The notes under the pieces: generated by a model
What the model was told of the DNA's origin: nothing
The model's input: only the letters and a program-made list of their open reading frames with translations
The model's database searches: none
Assembly (NCBI RefSeq): GCF_963678635.1
Contig: NC_087071.1
Span: forward strand, 22,892,013-22,956,012
Source: Symsagittifera roscoffensis
Taxonomy: Eukaryota; Xenacoelomorpha; Acoela; Convolutidae
Length of the DNA stretch: 64,000 bases
Direction: 5' to 3'
Translations under genes and position numbers: made by a program
In this document: positions 1-11,835 of the stretch, in pieces
Numbering within the stretch: position 1 is the stretch's first letter
Layout: each line of letters begins with the position of its first letter

Positions 1-1170
1 AGAGCCACTATTCCGAACAATACGAGAACTACCCGGTATTGGAAGAAGCCCTCGGACAAGAGACGACATACGACTACGGAGAAACTTGCAGTTAAGTTTC
101 AAGGTCGTACGGCAAAAACCAACACAAACTTTTATATTTAGAATTTTATTAGCAATGAGTTTAGATTTTCATTTGCAACATAGAAGGCTTGAAGAAAAAT
201 CTTCAATGATCATTACAGGCGCTAAACTTTTTATTGAACAAAAACGACTGATAAAAACATCTCTAGTCGTTCCCTTCAAACTGCAGTAAAATTTAAAAAG
301 ATACCTGGAAAAAATCATTATTGAAAATAAAAATAAAAATTAGTTATATAAACACAAATTAATAGTATATATAAATCATCTCGTCATCTCCAGCTTCATC
401 ATTAAACATAACAGCAAACCATAAAACCACTAACATCATCCAAAACTAAACCTTTTTATCAACTAAACTTAAAATTATTTCTAAAGGCCTATCTTAATTT
501 TTGCTTTTATTTAACTTAATTTTTTTTAAAATTAAAACAGATCATCAAAGTTTTCCTTGGATCTCAATTAAACATTTAACTGAATCAATTTTATATCCTT
601 AAATTTATATCCTGATCATCAAGGCTTATCCTTGGATCAAATAGAACAATTTTGTTCTCCTCCAACCAATTATTAAGTGTCTAACGACCTCAAACGTCGA
701 TTCACTACCCAACCCTTTCTTAGACCCAGGACTAATAGAAATTTTTTAATCAATCTTACCATTCTAGTTAGGCTAAACAGTGAAGAACTTCGGTTATTCA
801 TCCTTCACTTGATTGCCTCCTCTCACCTGACCCAGGCTAATACTTAAACTTAGTAAGTTTCAAATAGTATCTAATGAACTACTTGCGTTCTAATTATACC
901 TGAACCTTGTTGATCGATTTACTATTCTCCAACCCTTGAACACAATCATTACCCCTAAGCAAGATTAAGTAAGTTAACACCTTAACTTAGACTAGTCACG
1001 AGAAAATAACAATCATTCTCCGGAATCGATATATATATATATATATATACTTTTCTCTCCAACCCTGAATACAAGACCCAAGTTAGGCTAACCACAAAAA
1101 ATTGTAAGGACTAACAGTCTAGGATATTAAAATTACTAATAACAATCTTGCATCCATCATCCTAAGCCTT
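1..1170. other. 5' non-coding part of the retroelement
   Basis: No convincing reading frame. The stretch has the low-G composition of the downstream element and probably holds its leader, possibly a 5' LTR. A short near-repeat (GATCATCAA...CCTTGGATC) occurs near 540 and again near 613. A dinucleotide run lies at 1028-1049. I could not match any part to the 3' end of the element. Confidence 0.4.
1028..1049. repeat. (AT)n microsatellite
   Basis: About 22 bases of alternating A and T directly after GGAATCG. Confidence 0.9.
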
Positions 1171-2433
1171 ATGTCACTGAACAATCCGGGAAATAAACAA
1201 ACAATCGTACTACACAATTGTGAAATCAACGACAAAAAATACGATCTCGTGATCAATCTACACAAACAAACAATAGGATATATTCGAACAAAAAGACAAA
1301 CAAAAAAAGAAAAGTTTTAAGTAAACAAAGACAAATTACACGAAAAAGATTTTCAAAGCGAAGAAACGCAGTCTCCGAATCAGAAACCAGTAACTTGTCA
1401 TGCACTTTACAAACTAAAAGACTCAGTAAATAAAAACTACCCAGTTAATGATCAATTATTTTTTTCTGACTCAGAAACCACATCACATTCATCAATACAA
1501 GGAAAACGAAGAATAAAAAAGACATGCAAAATCAAACCAGTACGTCTATAAAATTGGAATCAACCAATCAAACACATTGAACATTGCGCCTTAACAGTGA
1601 TCAACCACAGAATTGGCCAAAGTTAAGAAAGTCCAGACGAAAACTCTGTCTTTCCATTTCCCATCAATTCATTAACTGATGATAGAGGAAAATTACAAGT
1701 TCGCCAATTTTTAATTGTAAATTTATTTGAACGAGGAAATAGCCCATGCAAAACAGAATTTCCAGAATTAAAAGTCAAAAGACAAACTATCGATTATTAT
1801 GCAAAAGGAATATTTATAATACAACAACAATATGGAATCTATTACATAGAAATCAGTTCACCAAGTAAAATTCAAGGTAAATACACAATTCAAACAGGCG
1901 ATGTAGATAAAGAATTTTCAAAAGTATTCACAGATTATATAAAAAACATTCAACATCAAAACTCACAGAGAGCGAATTCACTTTTTACTAACGATGTATT
2001 TTCAATAAAATATAGTTTTTCATCTATTATAGAAAAAAAAATCCAGAGTACTTCACCAGTTCAAACATCAAGACACACGAATGTTAGAAACGAAATTGCA
2101 GCATTTTCAGAGTTTTTAAACGCAATCCGTGAAAATTTATCAAGCAGTGAAGTCTCACAAAACGTTAAAAATGACTTACAAAAAATCTTAGCATGGTTTA
2201 TTATTGATTTTTTTTTACATAAAATTGATTTAATTTCACCAGCAAGAAAGAATTTTAGACCGCTAAGTACAAACGACGACACTGTCTTATCAGAACAATC
2301 AGATTATGTATGGGACCCCGAATGGTCTCACCCACTATTTTTGAACATACCAATAGACATCTCAAGTCAAGCAATTAACACAATCTCTATTCACAAAGAC
2401 TACGTAAAATTAATTTCATTCACAGAGAAATAA
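1171..2433 (+). pseudogene. Extra 5' ORF of the retroelement (possible gag N-terminus)
   Basis: A single frame starts at an ATG at 1171 and runs about 420 codons to a TAA at 2431-2433, broken only by TAA at 1318, 1549 and 1624. The last 269 codons (1627-2433) are fully open. The product is Lys/Gln/Ser-rich with hydrophobic stretches near the middle and end, and it matches no family I know. It lies directly before the gag frame, which continues in another phase from about 2436. It may therefore be the N-terminal part of Gag separated by a frameshift, or a separate gene. Substitutions rather than indels broke it. Confidence 0.55.
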
Positions 2434-2435
2434 TA

Positions 2436-4253
2436 TTGGTATTGGGTTTTCATTGGGTGAGAAATAATTGTTTAAACTCAACTATTGTACAACAAGAAAA
2501 TCTAACTAGAACTAGAAATCTTACCCAACAAGATATTCAAACACCATCACATTTCCTAAATGAAGAAATAGTCCGAACAATAGTAACAACCACACAACAA
2601 AAAATTTCACCAATACACCCAAACCTTACAACGCCAAGACCAAAAAATCCAATATTACCACAGGTTACATTACAATCCACGGTTAAACCCTCCGTTGTTC
2701 CAAAATATTCACATATGGATTATCAAACATATAGACCATTGACGAAACCATCGCAAAAACGAAAAAAAAACATTCACCAGAAATAATTTTGCAGAACACG
2801 ACTATAATTAAGTCAATCAACCACAAACAACTCATTCCCCCGATTAAACACGCAAAATCATTTATTTTCACAAAGATCGAATTTCCCACAAACATCAACA
2901 AATTCAGTAATTTTTCATGACCACTCACGTACTTCACAAGATAAAAGTGAAAGTTACCCATTTTTCCAACAAAGCAGAAATAAACAACGAACACCTTATT
3001 ATACATCTAACTATTTATCATCAGATGATGATGACTACTATCAACCAGATATTTTTGCACCATATACACAACAATACCGTGAAAAAAAAACTCGAAAAAA
3101 TCAAGCATCTCAAAATATAACTTTTTACCCACAAAACTCAGCTAGTACCCAAACTCATCAACCATTGCAAACAAAAAACCCAACTAGTACGCAATCCTAC
3201 CAATCAGTACAGATACAAAACCCTGTCAGTACACATTCTTATCAACCAACACAAATGCAAAATGAAATCCCGTTACCATATTATTTACAACAACATAAAA
3301 TATCAAAAAGTCAACTTACAAACGTCTCTCAAACACCAAATGCCGCAGAATCATTACAAATGACAATGAATCCATACCTAATGGGTGGATCGTCAACAAC
3401 ACAAAATAAACCATTAATGGTACTCACAGGCACATACCCTGAATATTCCGTAGAAGATTATTTAAATGCAGTCACAGCAAATTTAATTTTGAATACAGGA
3501 CCTGCACTAATGAATACACCAATTTGTCAAAATTGGAAACATAGACGCACAGCGTTAATCCAAACAACGCTTGATGGCGTAGCTCAAAACTGGTTTTCAG
3601 TTTTACCTATAGATATAAAATCAGATTGGAAAAGATTTACACAAAAAATTTCAAAAATGTTTGATTCTGAAAGAAACAATCAACACCAAAGAGTTTTATA
3701 AAATGAAGTTCGTAGATTACCAAACGAAGCAATCAAACAATTAGCATTTAGAATAGAAACACTCTTTCGAAAAGCATATTCATTTAACACTCATGATTAG
3801 AAAAACACAAAAATGACAGAAATCCTAATGAAGACTCTAACACCTCAATTAAGGAAAATAGCAATTAAAAAGGGAGCATCACATCCGTCCTCAATTCGAG
3901 AACCAGATTTCAATTTTAGAAAACTAGTTGATTAACTAGAACAAACTGAAATAACAATGAAACTCCAAGAAACAGATAATCTTAAACTACAATACGTTAA
4001 AATAATCCAAACAAATTCTACACATATAAATAACAAACATGACTCAGAAGAAGATTCATCCGAAAAAATCACTGAAATTTTGAACATCTATGAGAAAAAT
4101 CCAAGTTTCAAAGGTAAACCATTTTTCAAAAAATTGTGTAATTATTGCCAAAGATACGGACACAGCATTGCCGAGTGTCGACAAAAACGGCAAGATAGCC
4201 AAAATAAACCACAAAAGTACAAAGAACAGATAAATCATTTTATCAATACATGA
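2436..4253 (+). pseudogene. gag: gag-like region with CCHC zinc knuckle, interrupted
   Basis: One frame is kept for about 600 codons but carries stops at 2784, 2805, 3699, 3798, 3933 and 4251. The first part is Gln/Thr/Pro/Ser-rich. Around 3400-3900 the pattern is that of a Ty3-type capsid (retrotransposon gag domain), with a short SVEDYL motif and a WKRFTQ motif. A zinc knuckle of spacing C-X2-C-X4-H-X4-C lies at 4137-4178, as in nucleocapsids that bind genomic RNA. Near 4250 the frame shifts into a polar linker. No working Gag can be read from this copy. Confidence 0.8.
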
Positions 4254-5075
4254 AAAAAGACCAAAATATACCAACTAAAAATATTCATAGTAATAATAGC
4301 TCTGGAAAACCACTTCCAAAGAATTCAAATTATTCAAGAAACCAATCATCGTATAACTCTGGTTATAGTGGCAGATCACCAGAACAAAGAAATTCACGAA
4401 GTTTCTCACAAAATAAATATAGTCGATCAATTAGTCAAAATGATCAGTATTGAAACAATTATTCACAATCAAATTCAAAAAGACGAGAATTTTCGTTTGA
4501 TATCAGTTCCCACTCAAACTCTAGGAACAGACGCTATTAAAACGATAGATCACGAAACTCATCTTACAATAGAAACAGGAATTATTCCAACAATAGAATT
4601 AGAAGCTATTCAAACAATCGAAATCAACGTTATCAAGACAACAGATCAAGAAATAATTCAAACAACAGATCAAACTATCAAAGACCCAACAACAATTACT
4701 AACTAAAGAGTAACTCAAACTATAACAATCAACAAAGGAACTATTCCAAATCCCCGCATATGAACAACAACCGTTACCCCGATTCCCAAAACAAGTATGG
4801 AAGCAACACACCAAAACATCAAAGGCAAATAAGTTGAGTACAAACCACTGAAGAAACAAATTCAGACCCTCCTGGTATCGATAGTACAGAAAGTTCTGAA
4901 TTACAATTAAATCAGATAATTGTGAATCAACAGACAGCGAAAGCGATACAGATAACACCATCTCATTCAATATGATTGAAGTTGAACATGACTATGAACC
5001 TGTTATATATGAACAACCTTTTCATTCACACATCTACGAAAATCAAATGGAACTTCAAGAATAATACAATAGACT
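4250..5075 (+). pseudogene. Asn/Ser/Arg/Tyr-rich tail between gag and protease
   Basis: Low-complexity coding-like sequence after the zinc knuckle, in a different phase from gag. Runs of Asn, Ser, Arg and Tyr alternate, as in basic RNA-binding tails. TGA at 4451 and further stops near 4540 and 4700 interrupt it. From about 4840 it becomes acidic (Glu/Asp/Ser). I infer a nucleocapsid tail and spacer; no named domain is visible. Confidence 0.5.
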
Positions 5076-5590
5076 ACCAGTAATAATATACCAGTAGTAA
5101 AAAAAGTAAACGAAATCAACACCTTAATCAATCCTGAAAAAGACCAAGTACCATGTTCAAGTACAAATCACATTTATCATCAAAAGAATCATCAAAAGAA
5201 AAAAAATTGGACAATTCTATTTCTCTTAGAAAGCCCAAAAAATAAAGAATTGCAACCGCCAGACCTTGAAATAGATTTTTTAATCGACTCAGGAGCAGAA
5301 TCAAATACAATTAACATTACCACTTGGAAAGAAATCAAAATTTACCACCAAAATAACACCTTTGAAAATAACCAGTAAACTAGCAAGAGCACAAGACTCA
5401 ACATTAACAAACTATGGAAAAAATCAACTGGAAAATTCAATGGAATAAAATAAACTCTTAAACAAACCGTTTAAACAAACATTCCAGATAACGGACATAA
5501 AACACAATGTCATTGGAATACCATTTATAACTAAATATATATTCCAACAAAAGACATTTTAAATAGTAAAATCCATATAAAGGATAAATA
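5076..5590 (+). pseudogene. Retropepsin-like aspartic protease remnant
   Basis: The open stretch 5076-5379 contains the active-site motif DSGA (5286-5297) preceded by hydrophobic residues (DFLI), the signature of retroviral-type aspartic proteases that cut Gag-Pol. The frame is lost just after the active site (near 5345), and the second half of the fold can be followed only in another phase, with stops. It lies between gag and reverse transcriptase, as expected for this element class. Confidence 0.75.
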
Positions 5591-6140
5591 CACAAGAATG
5601 AAAAACACAGCTTTAACATTTTTTCAAAGAATAAACAAACAACTACACTTTTTGTCTAAATTTTACCCTTTATACAATCAGGAACGAAAATGCCTGAAAC
5701 CACTATCAGGATTTGTATATAACTTCTCAATCAAAAAAGTTCACCAATATGATAAAGAACAAAATAAACAACACCTCTTCATGTCAGACCTTGAATTTAG
5801 ATCAATTCATATATTTTTTTGATTATTAATTTCATCCATAAAATACAAGAAACATTCAAACTCTGATATTATTTCTTTAGATGTATACAACAATTCACCA
5901 TACCAATCAACATTACCTGTAGGACTCCTAGGTTATTGTGAAACAAATGCAACAACTTCTCCCACAAAAGAAGTAGCATATCGAGTCAACAATATAATAT
6001 AACTATTAGATATATGTCAATCAACAATTCTTGATGAAGAATTATCGATAAATAATATAATAAGTAACGAAAAAAAGAAATACAGACTTTTTCACAGAAT
6101 ACCTTATTTTAAACCAACATTTAAAAAATCACATTTTACA
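5591..6140 (+). pseudogene. Linker between protease and reverse transcriptase
   Basis: A 74-codon open stretch (5598-5822) and further coding-like sequence in changing frames join the protease to the reverse transcriptase. No motif is recognised. Composition and position suggest the N-terminal extension of the polymerase. Confidence 0.4.
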
Positions 6141-7200
6141 ATGGAACAACAGAATTTTTTAACAATGTTTACTTTTCAACACTCCCAAATAACACAGTAC
6201 GAATTTGAAAAATTAGCCGATTTATTAATAAGACACCCAACAGTTTATGCAACATGTAAATTTGACGTTGGAAAAGTAAATTCACCATTAGATCTACCTT
6301 TGAAACCTGAGGCATTTTTCAAAAAACAAAGAGCAAGTAAAGTACCAATTCATTTACATGATAAAGTAAATAGATTACTTGACATTTTAGAACAATATGA
6401 AATCATCTCCAGTAAATAAAGAAGAAAATTTAAAAGAAAACACCTTTATTAACCCAGTTATCGTCCTAGCTAAAGGAGAATCACTAAAAATAGTTCTAGA
6501 CGCTAGATATCTCAATTCACTCATTGTTGAATCTAAATGTAATTGGCCTATTGAACCCAATCAAGTTTTTTTAAACAAAAAAAACGGTAAATATTTCACA
6601 ACCGCCGATATGAATAGTGCATATATTCAAATGCCATTAGACGAAAAATCACGACGATTGACACAATTTGTTAATGGAAATCAACAATATGAATTGAATC
6701 GCCTATTCTATGGAATATCCATATGACCAGCAGCTTTTTCAGCTTTTATGAGTAAAATGCTTAGACCACTTATACTCAAGAAAAATGCAATCACATTTTT
6801 AGACGATGTTTTCATGCAATCACAAACCAAAGATGAAATGTTTATAGTTTTTAAAACAGTATCATCAAATATTAAAAAACAAAAACATGGAAGCAGCCCC
6901 GGACAAATCACATTTTTTTGTAACAGGCGTAAAATTTCTTGGACATATTATTGAGAAAAATACTATAACTCCATTAAAATCACGTATAGATGCAATTCAA
7001 AAACTCCAGCCACCTACAAATAAAAAGAAAATCCAAGAATTCCTTGGAATGTTAAATTTCTTAACTAAATATGTATACAAAATGCAATTATACTTAAAAC
7101 CATTCTATAACATTTTTAGACAGCAAAACCACTTTGAATGGACAACAGAACATTAAGCACGATTTGATGAAAGTAAAAAACTTCGAACAGAATAAATATC
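6141..7200 (+). pseudogene. pol: Reverse transcriptase domain, interrupted
   Basis: Frames 6141-6419, 6397-6726, 6727 to about 6890 and 6887-7156 together follow the order of a Ty3/Gypsy reverse transcriptase: fingers motif with LDARYLN, palm motif TADMNSAYIQ, a stop (TGA at 6724) in the conserved FYG...PAAFSAFM region, the catalytic Y/FxDD box as FLDD (6796-6807), then the FLGH motif and the EFLGMLNFL thumb region. Two frameshifts (near 6400 and 6890) and TGA/TAA stops break it. The catalytic aspartates remain, but the gene cannot make a full product. Confidence 0.9.
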
Positions 7201-8300
7201 TAATACAATTCTAGACCCCAATCAACCATTTTATGCAATGTGCGATGCTTCAAATTTTGGCATCGATGCAGCATTGTTACAATCACACAATGGAACGAAA
7301 AAAAAATGAATCTCATTTCAGCAAATTCTCGCTTATTTACAAAAGCTGAACTACGACTCTCTAACTTTATGAGAGAATGCATAGCTATAATATACACACT
7401 TACAGAATATGAATTTTTGATACTTGGATTAAAACATCCAACAGTTTTGTTTACAAATCACAAAACAATTAAATTTATTTTTAAACAAAAATCAAATCCA
7501 AACCATAGAGTTTACAGATTTCAATTATTTCTAATGAAACTTCCAAAGTTACATATAGGTTGGGCAGCAGGAAAAAACCTTGCATTATCAGATACACTAA
7601 GAAAAAATACACCACCTGAACTACTTACACGAAAAACTACTGTTGAAATACCACAATTTTTTAAATTTTATCTCGCAAAAAATGAAACCTCACCACAATT
7701 AGAATAAAACTATGTAGTAAAAACTGACATAGATCAATCACAAATAAAAAATTTACAACATTTCCTACTCTATTTAGATTGTCAAAATATTCACTATGAA
7801 GTTGATCTATTAGGTACATCCACATTTAAACCAACTCCATATTCACATTGGATTAAAAACCATACCCGACAAAAACAAATTAAACAACAAACACACAAAA
7901 AGGACTTTTTTTCATTAATAGAAAAAGAAATTTTAACTGACACTATAAATTAATCAAGACCATTACCAAATGATTCAAAATATACAATAAATCAAGTTTT
8001 CAATCTTCATGACCCACTTGACACAATACCCCTATCAAAACTAGAAGTAGACAAAATTTTTCTACCAACAACAGAGAAAATTACACTAAAATTATATTAA
8101 AAAAACCAAATTTTCGACCCTGTTATCAGACCACTCAAATCATGGCACAAACATAAAACTAAACCAACAAAAGCTGATACCACTATCTTAGGAAATAAAA
8201 CACTCCTCCGACATTTCAGAAAATTAAACAAACACTACTATAAATGAAAACACAGATCTTCTAGAATATCAAACACCTGATTTTAAAGTACCCTGTCTTC
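7201..8300 (+). pseudogene. RNase H domain and connection to integrase, interrupted
   Basis: The RNase H start motif (CDASNFG) lies at 7241 with the FTKAEL segment after a frameshift near 7290, followed by the usual EYEFLI and KSNPNHRVYRFQ stretches. The frame continues past TAA at 7705 through coding-like sequence to 8100, with another TAA at 7951. RNase H removes the RNA template during reverse transcription. The later part is a spacer before the integrase zinc domain. Confidence 0.85.
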
Positions 8301-9780
8301 CTTTAAGCATGATGTTGCTAGCATTCAAAACGTCACACACACTACATACAAAAGGACACTCAGGATCAGAAAATCCAAACTCTAATTTTACCCAAAATGT
8401 TTACTTCCCAAATGCACCAATTTGGATCAAAGTATTGTGTAACGACTGTATAGTATGTCAATTAAGTAAACCTTACCCAAATCAAAAGCAAATTGCACAA
8501 AAACTAGATTTTAAAGGACAAAGTCTATATTTTATTCATAGAATTTCATTTGACACAAAAGGACCAATTTCACCATCCTCCGAAGGCAACTCTTATATAA
8601 TGGTCATTATTGATGCATTTACGCATTACGTAGCACTCAACCCAGTACCACATTGTAATGCTTATTGTGCATATACAACACTTTACGAACATTGGATAGC
8701 TAAATTCGGATTACCCGAAATACTAGTCACAGACAACGGCACAGAATTTATAATTAATGAAATCATCACACTATATCACTTACATAATATCAAACTTAAA
8801 ACACATACACCTCATTCACCTTAGACAAACGGATTAGGCTAAGGTATGAATCGTTCATTTCAAGAATATCTTAGATGTATCATTAATGGAAATGATACAC
8901 GATACACCGAATGGTCAGCAGGTGTAAAATTATTCCCTTTATTTTATAACTCACAAATCTTAACAACATCTGGAATGTCACCATACGAAATGATATTTAA
9001 TCAAAAACCACGAAAACCAATTATGTTCACAGCAAATGCTAACAAAAATACATAAGCTTATTGTCAACCAAATAAAAATTCAATATGTTATAATCTACCA
9101 TTACATACCAATGATGAAAATCACTTTCATCATCCACAAATTTTAAAATTAGCTTCCGGCACTCATACCGAATGGATTCTAAATAGAGATAAAAACATAA
9201 TGAAATCTACTGAAAAGTAGCAAAGAAATTGTTACAAAGGCAAAATATAAACAACTAAGTTAATTCACACTTTATGCCAGCCACAGATTAAAAATTGGAA
9301 CATTTGTTTTAATACCCAATTTCAATACACACAAACGAATCTCCAAAAAATTACAACCTCCTCGAAAAGGACCATACCAAATAATTGATAAATCCACTGA
9401 AGTAACATACAATCTTACTGACTCCAGTAAAAAGGAAATTATTCAACATCGTAACAACCTATTAATTTATAATCCAAAAGAATGCGCACTTCGCGAATTA
9501 ACTCAATTATTTTCTTTCACAGGCTTACAAATTATTCAAAGCAATCCAGAAATTGAACAAAATCAAAACATCGATAAAAACAAGAACCAAAAAACAATTC
9601 AACAAAAAATTGCAGCCCACCAAACATCTTATACACCAGAAACAAAAACATCTCAAAAAGAATAAAAAAATTGAAAAATGACAGAAAAGATTTCACCACA
9701 GGATCAACAACAAAAATCTAAACATAGAGAATTATCACGACTTAGAAGTCAGCCACGAAAAAATTATAAAACATTCATTC
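8301..9780 (+). pseudogene. Integrase with GPY-type C-terminus, interrupted
   Basis: One frame runs from 8309 to 9055 with stops at 8822 and 8840. It shows the zinc-binding HHCC domain (histidines near 8330-8360; C-X2-C near 8440) and the first two catalytic Asp residues (in FDTKGP and VTDNGTEF). The third acidic position, usually Glu in the NGL-x-E segment, falls on the TAA at 8840-8842. After 9055 the frame changes; near 9365 a GPYQII motif marks the GPY/F module of gypsy integrases. This copy has no usable integrase. Confidence 0.88.
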
Positions 9781-10838
9781 CATAATCTAAAACATTGAAG
9801 AAAGTTGAATTTCAAAAACAACTTCAATTTTAATCAATATCAAGATTCTTTTTAACTCAAATTCTTTCTAGTTCAAATTCAACCAATATAATTCTTTCAT
9901 ATTCATCACCTTATTGACAGCAACACAGCTTTATTAGCCGATAGATATGAATCTCCAGGCATATCTATAACTACAACTTTAAGACCTCCAGATCAAAAAT
10001 AAGCAACCTGCTAAAAATTGACAACTAAAATAAACACTACTTCAATATTACAACCCTCCCCTATCAAGTAATACAAAGATCAACAATATTTCCCAACCCA
10101 GACCTCAAAAACCCCAGCAACCAAACCAAAAATAGCAAATTTGCCTAAAGAGTAAAAAACACATGATCATTTGGCCTAAAGCACAAATATTTCCAAGATA
10201 CCCCCAATCATCCACTAAACAAAAATCAAAACTATGAAGACCTCCCGAACATCATAACCCCTCAATAATATCTGACAAAACTCAACCCACTTGTCAAAAA
10301 AACAATAAATAATCCAACCACACTTGAATTTAGCCCCAAAAACTTAAAAAAGATTCGAAGAAACGAATCGTTTCTTAAATGCTTTTCTCCATAACAGTCT
10401 ACAACTTTAAACAAATAATTTCAAATCTTATCATAAAATTTTCTAATCTTCTTAAATTTTCTATCATCTTTTCAGCTGAAACTTTCGAAACTCTTCTTTT
10501 CATAATTGTTTGCAACCTTTTCTTAAATTTTCTCTTCCATATTCGAAATATATTTCCAACTTTCCAAAATTCTTGATCACCTCCACAGGTACGATATTTT
10601 TAAGTCTATTTAAATGTTTCGAACCATCTTAAGTAAAACTGATATTTTTCTACTATTCATAATTTTTCTCACATTTTTAACATCCCTAATAATGACAATT
10701 TGCAAATGTATAAAAAAACAGTTATCACATTCACCTAAGCAACCATCATTTTATTTCTTTTCATGTAAGAATACTATAGCAAACATTAATTTTCCCATAA
10801 AAAGTTGAAAACTCAAGTATTTTTTCAAAATTGCTAAT
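9781..10838. other. Gap between pol and the accessory ORF
   Basis: No convincing coding frame. Short hydrophobic Phe/Ile/Leu-rich stretches occur at 10379-10576 and 10614-10808 but look like chance products of pyrimidine-rich sequence. In envelope-bearing elements a splice site for a subgenomic RNA would be expected hereabouts; I cannot point to one. Confidence 0.3.
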
Positions 10839-11791
10839 CAACCACCACCACACCAGCCCTCACCAACAACTTCCCAAGAAAACCCAATAACACCTACAAC
10901 TACCCAAAACCCCCAATCATCAACATGCATTTCTTTTCAAGACAACCCATACACAATTGAAGAAAGACACGCGCGATTATCTGAACCATTAGAACCAGTT
11001 GTTCGCTATGCACCTTTAAGCGAACCACAAAACGAACCGACCTATAATCTATATCCCACTCTACAACGAGATCATGATAGAGTAAGTCATATTGGTCAAA
11101 ACCAAAATACACTTGAAATAAATATACGAGTTCATTTTAATATACCTCAACCACCGACACCAACCCCCTCAGATCTTTCTAGTAGCACATTACCAGAAAA
11201 TCCTACACTTGCTTCACAACAAAGCTTTTCAAATCTTCCCTCAGGTTATTTAGGTTCAACTCTCACATCAGAACGAATTAGAGAAAACCCTTTTAACCCC
11301 CCAGAATCCACCGAACGATACCATATTGGACATCACACTCATACACTCAAGGTGAACCAAATATAGTAAACGAATCAATAGCTAGTTCTTCTGACACAAC
11401 ATCATCAACCCTACCAGAAACACTTTCCCCTCCATCAACATATTCAATAAGTCAAATATCACCAACATTTTTTCCCGTAGATTTTCCAACAAATCTTGAC
11501 GCCAGATATCAAGATCAATCATCCACAAATAACCCTCTACGATTAGATTGGAATACGTTCGTAGCACCTTCCCCATTATTTGGACATCATCAAGAAAGTA
11601 GTAGACCTCACAATTGAGCACTAAATAGACTACAATATAGACAAGAGATCCACAAAGATATTCAAGAACATAACATCCAAATTCTTCAACAAAATAGTCT
11701 CACACTAAAATTTGAAATTACAGTAAGACTTAACAACATTGTTCAACACCCCTTCACACTATGCCCACCAAAAATAACAGCTCAATCTTAA
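10839..11791 (+). pseudogene. Pro/Ser/Thr/Gln-rich accessory ORF between pol and env
   Basis: An open frame of 175 codons (10839-11363, TAG at 11364) passes, by a frameshift near 11345, into a second frame that runs to TAA at 11789 with one internal TGA at 11615. The first part is rich in Pro, Thr, Gln and Ser, with an acidic/basic middle; the last 50 codons are more regular and could form a helix. No ATG opens the frame. I recognise no family. It could be the N-terminal part of the envelope gene or a separate accessory gene. Confidence 0.5.
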
Positions 11792-11835
11792 CCTCCACCT
11801 TTTATAACAACTGAAACCATAAATAAATACAATAG

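Noticed and set aside
1627-9055. Alternative genetic code reading TAA and TAG as Gln
   Set aside because: Several stops fall at Gln-like positions, but host exons in the same window, one of over 600 codons, use the standard code, and the element also has frameshifts and TGA stops.
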